The notes under the pieces are model-generated. The model did no database searches and was not told the DNA's origin. It saw nothing but the letters and a program-made list of their open reading frames with translations. 64,000 nucleotides of DNA. Source: Ectocarpus siliculosus (taxonomy: Eukaryota; Sar; Phaeophyceae; Ectocarpales; Ectocarpaceae). Positions 35,901 through 44,808 of this stretch are shown here, piece after piece. Positions within the stretch are counted from its first letter, which is position 1; every line of letters begins with the position of its first letter. A program made the translations under genes and the position numbers. Location of the stretch: positions 252,442 through 316,441 of the forward strand of contig FN648038.1 in the NCBI GenBank assembly GCA_000310025.1, written 5' to 3'.

Positions 35901-36864
35901 TATCTCATGTCACCTATTGTACGGTCATTACATGAAGACATGGAACACTCATCCAATGCCCAGGTATCCAGGTGCTGTCGCCCCCCCTTCAAACCGCCCA
36001 GATTTCTCAGTATCACACCCCCTGGTTGTCACACACTCTCTAGATTGCGACCGGTACTTAATCGCCCGGTGTACGCAAGATATCACATCCCCCACAGGAA
36101 CCACAACTGGTGACACGGACCGTTCCCGCAGTCATTGTCACCGGGTGTGGTTTCCCACGTCGTACGCGGTACCCCGCAGCCGTCGGCACACCGGCACGGA
36201 AAATCCGTTCCGGGTTTGTTTAAAGGATACGAGTGCCTTGCACAGCGCGTGTGTGTATGGTACAATACCTAACAGCACCGTGTGGCACAAGAGGTTTTGA
36301 TGGCGCAAAAGGCGTTGCGTAGAGATGAGGCGCACTGCTCTGTCGTGCACGATCGATCCACATCCCGTGGAGCGGCCGCAGCGAGGCAATCGCAGCTGCT
36401 GAGGTAGAATACCTGCCGCATGTCGTCTAGCCTCCGGAGAGCACAAGCATCCTGTCGGGGTTGCTTTACTGCTGTGCAAGTGCACAGAACTATGGGTGAT
36501 CCAATAGAGACTACTGCTGCAGACTATGCATAGTCTAGTGTGCGGGAGGCATGTCTGCTGCAACGGTCCTTCAGTAGTTCCCAGCGGGGCAAGGCAGTTT
36601 GGCCTTGGTACAGCAGTACACAGCAGCAGTGAGGCTCAAGGAACAAGAATCACCGCAAATCCACCACCACCGCAGGCGATTTCGTCGGAGAAAACGAGAG
36701 CAATTCCTCAACGCGGACATCAATCCCACCTTGGCGAACTGCGTAGACACGTCGATCTTGCGTTGGACCTGGGTGTTCACCACCTCCGCTCGTCTCTCCG
36801 CACCGCCGGCGGCGGCGGCCCCGCTCGCTACCAGTAAGATCGCCATCGCCACGCGGCCCGCCAT
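25862..36864 (-). CDS. OST1: Ribophorin I / OST1, oligosaccharyltransferase subunit
   Basis: Ten exons on minus, all phases consistent, give 470 residues (yeast Ost1 is about the same length): 36864-36730, 34712-34488, 33529-33377, 33077-32961, 32320-32225, 31687-31566, 30501-30351, 27940-27848, 26742-26575, 26014-25862. Ribophorin I is a type I ER membrane subunit of the complex that transfers glycans to Asn. Family blocks in order: signal peptide ending about GAAAAG, then VVNTQVQRKIDVSTQFAK, YGPFEDVPPF, REIEVSNWGNIAVEEHYDL, GAKMKGGFSRMDYM, LPAGASDIYYRDNIGNIS, FPMYGGWKNAWYQGYNLP, VILPEGAHNI, TFLDTTGSGRPVV and NVVKEHN. One C-terminal membrane helix (about residues 434-452, EPLLLAGFF...) has a short basic tail. 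SG is inserted in the usual TVGRPVV block. Exon 9 lies beside a false gap but its good copy is intact. Confidence 0.95.
26488..27707. other. 100-N gap with duplicated, error-degraded flanks (assembly artefact)
   Basis: N fills 27048-27147. The 560 bp before it (26488-27047) and the 560 bp after it (27148-27707) align along their whole length with a constant offset of 660, allowing one indel. Where one copy is normal the other is degraded, with bases replaced by their neighbours and runs lengthened. The left copy is good up to about 26750 and the right copy from about 27430. This is what two overlapping contig ends with poor read tails look like. The true sequence is one copy, and intron 8 of ribophorin I is about 660 bp shorter than it appears. 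Confidence 0.9.
28046..28684 (+). mobile_element. TTAA-flanked non-autonomous element, copy 1 (ribophorin I intron 7)
   Basis: About 640 bp, clearly over 90% identical along its length to 61042-61684 and in the same plus orientation. The left end is TTAA-CTCCTTTAGGGCTGG; the right end GTGGTAAGGG has lost the closing TTAA. It contains an imperfect palindrome at 28476-28534 and no transposase. It sits antisense to the host gene. Confidence 0.85.
29062..29350 (+). repeat. Diverged ~220-bp direct repeat in ribophorin I intron 7
   Basis: The block ACCTCCAACGCGCTGATTCC ending TCTATATGATACC (about 29078-29135) recurs, altered, at about 29305-29350 as GCCTCCGACACGCTAATTCG ending TCTATATGATGCT. It is an old duplication without coding potential. 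Confidence 0.6.
29921..29957 (+). repeat. (ACA)12 microsatellite in ribophorin I intron 7
   Basis: An uninterrupted trinucleotide run. A similar run occurs at 57557-57584 in an ATG1 intron. Confidence 0.95.
30184..30290 (+). repeat. Dispersed ~100-bp repeat, copy 1 of 3 (ribophorin I intron 7)
   Basis: A G-rich start, then TTTTGCATGCCT, AATGACCACGCG, GAGAGGACGGAACATTG and TTCCCACAGCACC. The same blocks in the same order recur at 31295-31415 and 34722-34830. Confidence 0.75.
31295..31415 (+). repeat. Dispersed ~100-bp repeat, copy 2 of 3 (ribophorin I intron 6)
   Basis: TTTGCATGCCTTAGCAGC, ATTGACCACACG, GAGAGGACGGAGCGTTG and TTCCCACAGGACC match copies 1 and 3. It extends further to share CATCACCGAT with copy 3. 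Confidence 0.75.
31712..31998 (+). repeat. Minisatellite, about six ~50-bp units (ribophorin I intron 5)
   Basis: Units of the form GGTATGATAGCAGAAGAGAA followed by GGAGTGACTACACGATGGACAA, variable in length and sequence, start 25 bp upstream of exon 6 of the minus-strand gene. Confidence 0.9.
34059..34245 (+). repeat. Diverged ~90-bp tandem duplication (ribophorin I intron 2)
   Basis: TCTCAACACCAAACAAC, AAGTCGGCGG, GCAGTCC and CGTATCTAG occur in the same order twice, once per roughly 90 bp. Confidence 0.75.
34722..34830 (+). repeat. Dispersed ~100-bp repeat, copy 3 of 3 (abuts ribophorin I exon 2)
   Basis: It shares ATTGACCACGCG, GAGAGGACGGAGCATTT, TTCCCACAGGGCC and ATCACCGAT with the other copies. 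Its G-rich left end runs to within ten bases of exon 2 (34712). On the gene's strand it therefore supplies the C-rich tract before the acceptor. Confidence 0.7.
36060..36175. mobile_element. Short palindromic MITE-like element, copy A (ribophorin I intron 1)
   Basis: The left arm GTACGCAAGATATCACATCC...GGAACCACAACTGGTGACA is answered by a right arm TGTCACCGGGTGTGGTTTCC...GTACGCGG, its imperfect reverse complement. The same architecture and matching arms occur at 58455-58575. Single-arm relics with AAGATAxCACACCCC lie at about 37079 and 42649. No coding capacity. Confidence 0.6.
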
Positions 36865-38191
36865 CGCGGCTGTCGGCGTGCTTGCTCGCTGGCTCGCCTA
36901 GCACCCGTCAATGAGCACCGCTCTAGGAACCGTTGGTTGAGTGAGTACCCTTGCACGAGGAGCCAAGCGCGCTCTGAGGAGGCAGCAAACGACCTCGGTA
37001 CGGGGGCCAAGACAGCCGAGCCAAAGAGCGGCGGGGGCGACGCAAAATCATATCGGGTACCGCCTCTGATGTGCGTGAGGTTGCGTAAGATACCACACAC
37101 CCCTGGACGCGTTGATTTATTTTCAATGCTTGGTGCTCGAGCACTCGTCTGCTGCAGCAAACACGGAGCGGTGGGGTCGAAGTGGTGGGACCGCTTTGCC
37201 GAGAGGTCTATAACGCATACATGCTTTGATTTTGGCATCCTCGTCGTCTTGGAGGAGTAATCGGGCTTTGAAAATCGATCGTCTTCTTCCGGAAGCAGCG
37301 CCCCCCCGACCAACTGCTGCCAACTTGGTTTGCTATGTGTACGTAATGTATCCTAATGACCATCAACCGAAGCTCTGTGTGCGGGATGGTGCGTGAGGGG
37401 ACCGTCTTTCGTGGCAAGGTACTACAGCATATAATATGCATACGTATTGTATTATAGCTGGAACTCCGTCCCAAACAGGACGGCATTGATGTCATGGTGA
37501 CCCACCTACTAAACCCTCCATGGGAAACCTCAAACATTCCTGGTTTGTAAAACGGTCGGAGGTCGAATAGTGATAAGATGCTTCCTCCCCTGGTGTGGTG
37601 GTGCACGAGTAACGCCCTACCATGTTTTCAAGTTCCGCCAGGACCCGATAACTCGCACGAAAGATAGACTGCTACAGAACGCAAAGTCCAAGCTCGGAAG
37701 GCACGGGAACACTCCGGGTCACGTCTATTTCGCGATCGAACTCATCGCCGCTTGCCATGCCCAAGAGCAGTGCACATGCCTTGGAGAAGAAATCGCTGTC
37801 AAGCTCACAAGGATCGTGTCTTGAGGCCCACATGATGACCTACTGTGGACGATACTATCGACTGGCAGAAATAAGAACAGTCGCAACGGCCCCGTTTCGC
37901 ATGCTCCGGTTGGCCCGTTGGCCAACGACTTGTACGTTGCTCGCGATCGGTTCCTGCCCATTCGCTACACCTTGCACCCTTGAGAGAAAATTTACTTTCG
38001 ATCCAAACTACATGTAATGGAACAATGCCAAAGAGATACATGAGCGAGCGTGGTTGTGTACCTTCGCAGCGATAAATGTAACAGGCGGGCCTCCACCCAA
38101 CACAGGCGTGTCTTCCAGCACAGAATTACGGCGAAGCGCTGATCAACGTCTCGTGTAGGAAGAGGCAAACGGGTAGTGAGCGTTCACGACG
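36865..38191 (-). other. Intergenic: ribophorin I upstream region and carrier 3' flank
   Basis: 1.3 kb between two minus-strand genes. It should hold the ribophorin I promoter and the carrier 3' UTR. A relic arm of the short palindromic repeat is at about 37079. No gene or core promoter motif is recognisable. Confidence 0.5.
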
Positions 38192-41100
38192 CTACAACTT
38201 TCGAGGCTCCACACCGAAGAGCCCCTTCACAAACTCGTACGATCCGAACTGGATCGCGCCGCTCAGCACCGATCGCGCCATGCGAGGGTTGATGCCAGCC
38301 CACAGCGCCGAAAAGCTTTCCTCACGGGAAATTGTTCCGAGCGCGCCAAGAACGCCCCCTTCAGCACCAAGCACGTCGGTGGGGAGGGGGGGGGTCATCA
38401 TGCGGTTAGAGAAGGGCATACTTCATTCGTGTGCTCCTGGTGGAAGGCTTAGCTTGTGCAAGAAGTAAGGGCATGTGGCGGGACAGAAGTTTCGATAAGT
38501 TTAGTGCGAAGCTTGGCGAAGCTGGAAGTCCACTCGTACGGGGGAAGTCCATTCGTGATGGGGCCACACGCGGAATAATTGACAAGGCGCGTCACGCAAG
38601 CGAGCGAAATAAATCACCCTTACACTGGCATAGTGGAGGTCTCCGGTGCCACCCTTCAAGCAAAACGAAAATCGGTCCGCATTTGGAGCGGAGGAGACAC
38701 ACAAAGAACGACGGAACTACTAAATAGCTCTGTCGAGCAACAAACACCTTCGTAGCCCTCGTCGTCCGAAGGTGCTGTCATCACCCTCGTGCGGACGACA
38801 TCTAAAGGAGTCGTGACGGCCTGCGCAGCAAGGCTTGCTCCGGACCCCAGCACGGCCGCCTCGATAGTGCTCAACTTCGCACCGCCTTTGGCCTTCTTCG
38901 CGGATCGTTTAAGGGCCCCGTAAACCTGTGGCGCCCCCGGGGCGTAAGAAGTCCGACGTGTTGAGGATGCGGCTCGCTACGACGGGACATGTGGAAAGCC
39001 TAATAAGGTGAAAAGCGACCTCTAAGTGTCAAAGATGGACACGAATTATCTTCCATGGACGTCGGAACTTGTAATAGGGTCGACTTGCCACTTTCTCGCA
39101 AGCTTCCTTGGAGAAGATTGAACAATGCCGTTGTGCGTTACAAAAGTAGCAGTCCCTCCGTTCGAAACCTGAGGCGTGTTGCGATATCCCCGTCCCATCC
39201 AGCAAAAAAAATCTCTCAAACGCCACAAGGTTTTCCCCAGAAAAATCGTAACAAACGTCGTCACGTTTTGTCAAGCGAGGGTTGGAATCAACAACCGCAC
39301 GCCGAGACCACAGGAATCCCCAATGTCCCGGTAAGTCGTAAATACAACACGAGCCACATCCACCAGCCTTACCAAGAACTTGATTGCATCGGCCGGGAAG
39401 GCGTAGGCGATGTTGGAGGAGTAGCCCGTGTACAACCCTCTCAGGCCTTCGTCGGCCAGGATGGACTTGGCCCCCTCGAATCCAGCCCCGCTTCCGCTCG
39501 ACAAACCAGCCTGGGACCTGCGGAAAAAGCAATTGGAAGGGTTGGTCCCTTGATCAATCAAGTCACCGAGTGAAAAAAAAAGTAGTGTCCTGTATTTGTT
39601 TTCGGACCACGTGCACTTGCCCCCTCTTGTAGTAGAAGCAACGGTCGCCGTTCAACGCGGGAAGATGAAAAGACGCCAAGGACACTCCGGCGGAATTTCA
39701 CGATTCTGACAGTTGAGACTAACAGAAACCAAGGAGCAAGGGAGCGCACGATACAAAACGCCGCAACCGACTAAACAACGCAGTTGCCAAAGGCTGCACA
39801 GCTACAGTAGCTAGAAAGCAGCAGGGGACGCGGCTACGGAGGGACCGGCTGCTGCCAAGACCTTGCTGAGCGACAACTCTCTTTTCACTGTATAGGCGAG
39901 CAGACTGAACGTCTCTCAGAAAAAACAAGCGCGTCAAACTCTAGTCTCACCCACCCCATCGTCGCACCTAATCTTGAGAAGTTCCGCTGGAGTGCGAATG
40001 CCCCAGTACGGAAACTGCGCTAGGCCCACTGCCGCGATAGTCGTAAGTTCTGCGTACTGTCCCCCCGATACGTTGCTGATCGCCGTGCTAAAAGCGTCCT
40101 TCGCCGAGAAAAATAGCGCGCCTGCGGGAATAAGGCCGCAGGTGGAAAACGAACGAGTGGTCTGGTTTGGGTGCCGTTAACACTTGATCCGAACCAACGA
40201 GCGTGCCTCCGCAAGAAGCGAATAGTGTGACAAGAATTTGCCTGGCTTTGAGCCGCAGAGAGATAGTGTGACGACGATAGCATGCATCGGCACCTGGCAG
40301 CGGCGAGGTATGAAGTAGCAAATGTCTACAACTATTGTTGTTCGTCCAATACTCGCTGGTACATGCTGACGGCCATTTTCCTATGCGAAATTCTGCACGG
40401 CCTTGGAAAAAATCAGCCTGGTCTTGAATACTTCATGGCGCATGTGCTTCGCGGGGAAATACTCGAGTCCATCAAATAGACCGTTGAAGGCACGGCCTAG
40501 AAGCCTCTCTGCCCTGAAACATAGACAGTGAAAGGCAGAGCCTAGAAGCCTCTCTACCCTGAAACATAGACAGTGAAAGGCAGAGCCTAGAAGCCTCTCT
40601 GCCCTGAACGTCCGAACATCCCACCTGAGGGAAGGCCTGCTAGCAAGGGGGGTAAGACACCATCGTACAATCCGCGGAAAAGCTCAGGAGGTGAACCATC
40701 TTGCGGTAGCTGCAGCCGAGTCTAGGTGGTACAACAGAAAGAAGACCGGCCAGGAAGGAAACGAAACGCCCTAGGCAGTCAGAGCCATGCATTGCTTGAT
40801 AGAAAATATACAACGGCGCGTCCATGCAAAGCGGAAGAAGGGAAGGAGCTGCGGCGGCGAAGAAGGGGCGACGGAGCTATTATATCGCCCTCCCGCGATG
40901 TTGCTGTGCGTAATGGCGAACCACACCTATTTGTCATCCCTGCGCTAGAACTCGAATCATAGCAAGCCAACACCGCCACGCAGGCATGATCCCGCCGAGA
41001 TGGTTGGGCTAATTTTGTTCGGTGTTTATGGTCGAACAACCAAATGTCGTAGAACCGATCTACAGAACCTAAATCCCAAACTACATATAGGATAACGTGG

Positions 41101-42351
41101 TGGTACCGATTTTCCGCCCTTGTTATTTTATTTTTATTATTTCATCAATATGACCCAACGAATCCATCTCTATCGAAGAAAAGAGTCTAAGATAGATTAG
41201 CAATGAATCCATAGCATCAGCGAAAATTCTGTTTTTCCATTATTGCTTGTCCCTACACCGCGGTATGTTGGGACCCCACGACTACGGCTGTGCCGTATTT
41301 ACTGCGGCTGAATGTAGGCAGCAGCGCGCTCATGTCTTGCTTGCGGGCAAACCACTTTAGCCCGCTAACAACGCGATACGCACACCTTATCGAGCTGGAC
41401 GGACCTTGACGGTGTCAACCGGGTAGAGCAAGAGCTGCTTGGAGGTGGAAACAGCAGCTCCGGCCACCAGACCCGAGATGGCGCTTGAAGCTGCCGACTC
41501 CGATTCGGGGACCACGGCGGTTGGTTGGGGTTGCTGATATTCCAATTGCCCTGCTACGGCGGGAGCATTGCTGACCTCTGCCTTCTGCTCTGCTGCTTTT
41601 GTCCAGTTTGGCGAGAGTGGTCGACAACAACCAGTAGAGAGGCAGAGGTGTCGGAGTTGGAAACATGAGTGCCTACCATCAACTTGCCAGCCATCAAGGG
41701 TTGTTAGCCTGAGTAGAATGCAGAGTTCGGTCCCTTTCTTCACAAATCACAATTCACCGTTGAGGCTCTGGCAACCACGACACCGTTGTTCTTCACAGTA
41801 ACATCTTCACGTATAGACCTAACCAACTGCTGTAGTCTGCCAGAAGTGAACGTGTCGGGGACGAACACTGCTGTCACTGCTGTAGTGTCTGCTGTTGCAG
41901 CATGCACACAAAAGCCAGCACTGACACACTGCTCCAGCACCTTGTACGACACGTCGCTTCACCTCGTTCTCTCTCATGGACCGTTTGTCAACAAGCAGAC
42001 ACAGAGACTTCTTCCGGAGGGTCCTGAGCTACCGTGGGCATACACAGCTTTGGCGTAGTGGCTGCGCCTAGGAGCAGGCGTTCCGTGTTCATTCATACCG
42101 CGTACCAGCCGATACGCCGGTCGTTGTGTAGCATGATCACGACACACAAGGCACGCCCTTTCGCGCCGCTTCTCTTCTCGCATCGGTGCTGCTGTCTCAC
42201 CTGCGTTAGCCGCTGCTGTGCACGCAAGCAAGGCGGCAGAGGAGGCCAGAAGCCCCCCGAGGAACTGTTCTCGACTTGTCGAGCCGGCACCCAGCGGTGC
42301 CCTCGAGCGGCCGCCAACTCTGCGATTGCTACATGACTCCCCCTGTGACAT
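38192..42351 (-). CDS. SLC25 carrier, S-adenosylmethionine-carrier-like, with long N-terminal leader
   Basis: Seven exons on minus, all phases consistent, give 359 residues: 42351-42201, 41592-41405, 40721-40625, 40121-39968, 39517-39373, 38925-38748, 38358-38192. SLC25 proteins are six-helix exchangers of organelle membranes. All three repeats are present, with signatures PVDTVKTRLQL (about 108-118), PAELLKIRSQA (190-200) and PLDVVRTRVMT (285-295), followed by GLYDG, GLYTGY and LWAGINPR. Glu in the second signature and Arg-Thr-Arg-Val-Met in the third fit SAM carriers (SLC25A26/plant SAMC) best, but the substrate is inferred. The leader (residues 1-51) reads SREQFLGG, an Ala/Leu-rich core, then AAANA, like a thylakoid-lumen signal with RE instead of RR. 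The frame stays open 70 codons upstream, so an earlier start (for example at about 42499) is possible. Confidence 0.9.
40490..40608 (+). repeat. 45-bp tandem repeat, ~2.6 copies (carrier intron 3)
   Basis: The unit GCCTAGAAGCCTCTCTGCCC followed by TGAAACATAGACAGTGAAAGGCAGA repeats almost without change, about 20 bp downstream of exon 3 in the gene's direction. Confidence 0.92.
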
Positions 42352-44733
42352 ATACAGGGACCGCCGTTGTTGCGGCTTTACTCGTGATGTCGTCAACACA
42401 TCAGGGCGTGCGACGGCATGCAAGCCAAGTTGAACGTACGCATGTGCTACTGGCCACGCCAGGACACTAGGAAGGGCCAATCTCCGGCAACAAACCATGA
42501 GAGAAGGCGATGGGCAACGGGCAACGGGCAACGGGCAACGGCAGACGGGCGGAAGAGGCAACGTGCAACTGCTGTGTGGGTGCGGTGCAACTGTTTTTCA
42601 AACCCAGCAGATACTCAGATACTGCTGTGTCTGTAATATGCTGTAGGTTGCACAAGATACCACCCCCCCAGCCTGATTTGAAATTTGACAAGGTCGGGAT
42701 CACTCGACGGCCAAGAAGAACATACAACACGACGTTTTCGAAAAACACTCTGAATGAGACAATTCAACACTGCAAATCGTCGGGTCCATCACTGCTGTTC
42801 TTGCTGCATGCATGCAGAGAAATCGAGCTCTTTTGGCAATCGGATCGGGGAGTGCGGTCATACATACTCGCCGCACACCTGTGATCGGAAGGCGTTTTCG
42901 GGTACGAGTTGGACAGGAGTCCTGCCCATACTGCTGTACCATCCTGGTCCAATCTCAGCACACCGTCGTGGCATTACACAACCAGCAGGTTTATGGTTAG
43001 GCCAGGTGATCAGGGGTGTGTCGGGTGTCTAGCCTGCCCAGGTTGTAGGTCCTTTGGGCATAGTCCCTGAGATGTGAGATCCAAGATCTTTGTTCATTGG
43101 GCAACCCCAGAGCGGGCATGTATCTCGTTACATGTGGATATTTTCCGTGCCCCGTCTTCGATGAGAATTGCCCGAGCCGCCACCGCCACCACGTCAAACA
43201 AACATCGTTCGCGCGAGACATGGCTATTCGCCACATGGGTTGTCTTGACGAATGAATAACAACATTTACAGTAGTATACTCTGGACAACAAAGGGGGGAC
43301 TTGGGACATCGCGCTCGCCAACTCAAGGGAAGGCCATAGTTCACAACGCAGAGAGGTTGACAAGCGTCTTTCGTGGAATACTTGAAGAATCAGGATTGCC
43401 GTAAACGACTTCGGACTAGCTTCGTAGACCCATTCACTGAAGAATCATTTACATGTAGAAGCCACGCAAGCCACTACGCTACAGCACTAGACTAGTATCA
43501 ATCCATATGCTATTCTGAGATGACAACAGGTCAACGAATCCCTACCCGCCAGAGATGGCAAACAACGAAAAGGGGGATGCATTTTTAAAATATGATTGTC
43601 GTACACGTGTGTCTGCCTGTCGCGGCGCCAAGGGCATGGCAACTCTTCCAAGTTAGAAAAAACAAACTTGGTCGTGTCCTCCACTATCGAAACAAAATGT
43701 TTGTACGATCTCATTCGCTATGCTTGCTTCACTAGGCCTTGTCACACCGGAACGCTTAACAAAAAGAAAGGTCATTACGCAGGGGTCCCCATGAGCATCA
43801 CACCACTATCGCTAATGTTGCCCTGCACATCGCGAACCCAATACATCACGGAGCGCGCTGCTGGCGTAAAACAATGCTCCTCCGGGAGCTGCCGCCCATT
43901 TTTTTTGCAGCTCACAGTAAGCAGTCCCCCATCCCGATCGCGAATAGAAAAACAAAACCTCTCGTCATACCGAAGGTGTTCCATCAGAATTTACAGATTT
44001 TTCCAAGCTATGAACAAGATTTTTGAGGGGTGGGTTGGGGTTTGACAACGTGGTCTTTCTTCCCAGCACCCTACAATATAATCTGACAGCAGTCTCGCGC
44101 CATACCTGCGGCGCACCGTCTGCCTCGCCGTGTTGGTCACCACGACGTGCTAAAAAGGGTGAAACGCGTCACATGTGTCACATCAACAGGGCGTGGTAGG
44201 TCGCAGTAGCAGAGCTATGCACGCCCACCTCAACTCACCAGCCCATACCAAAAATGTTGGGAAAATAGTCAAAGCGCCAGGCACGGAACGGTGCACGCAC
44301 AGGTTATTACCTGCTGCCCTGACTACAAGAGACATGCCCACAATGCACTCAAGACGGCACGACGAGCAACAGACAGAGCGGCAGCCCTCAACACGCGGCG
44401 CGCTAATCAGCTATGAACTTATTTTTGTACTGGTAGAAACATTGTGTCGTTTTGATTCGGGACCCCAACTCAATCCCACACACGTCCCGTCGACGATAGG
44501 CCATCCACAAGCGAATGCTACGCAGGTTCAGGGAAGAACGACCAGCAAACACGATACCAACACATTCTTGGTTATTCCGTTGAAATCTACAGAGTAGGAG
44601 AGTCCCAACAAAAATCACGAAAAAAGAAGACAAGAGCGCCGAGTCGCCCCAATCTGCACCCTCCTTCCCCGCGTTGCCTAAAAATCGACCTCCAGCAATG
44701 GCCGCCATGATTTCCGGCCGGGAAAAGGACCTC

Positions 44734-44806
<73 letters not shown>

Positions 44807-44808
44807 AT
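42352..44808 (-). other. Intergenic: carrier upstream region and ATG1 3' flank
   Basis: 2.5 kb between two minus-strand genes. It contains four GGGCAAC units at 42512-42539, which lie in frame with a possible longer carrier N-terminus, and a relic of the short palindromic repeat at about 42649. No other gene seen. Confidence 0.5.
44737..44802 (+). repeat. (CT)33 microsatellite directly after the ATG1 stop codon
   Basis: 33 uninterrupted CT units. On the ATG1 strand this is (GA)33 beginning six bases after the TAA, so it is almost surely in the 3' UTR. Read as protein it gives only an Arg-Glu repeat, which is not coding. Confidence 0.95.
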
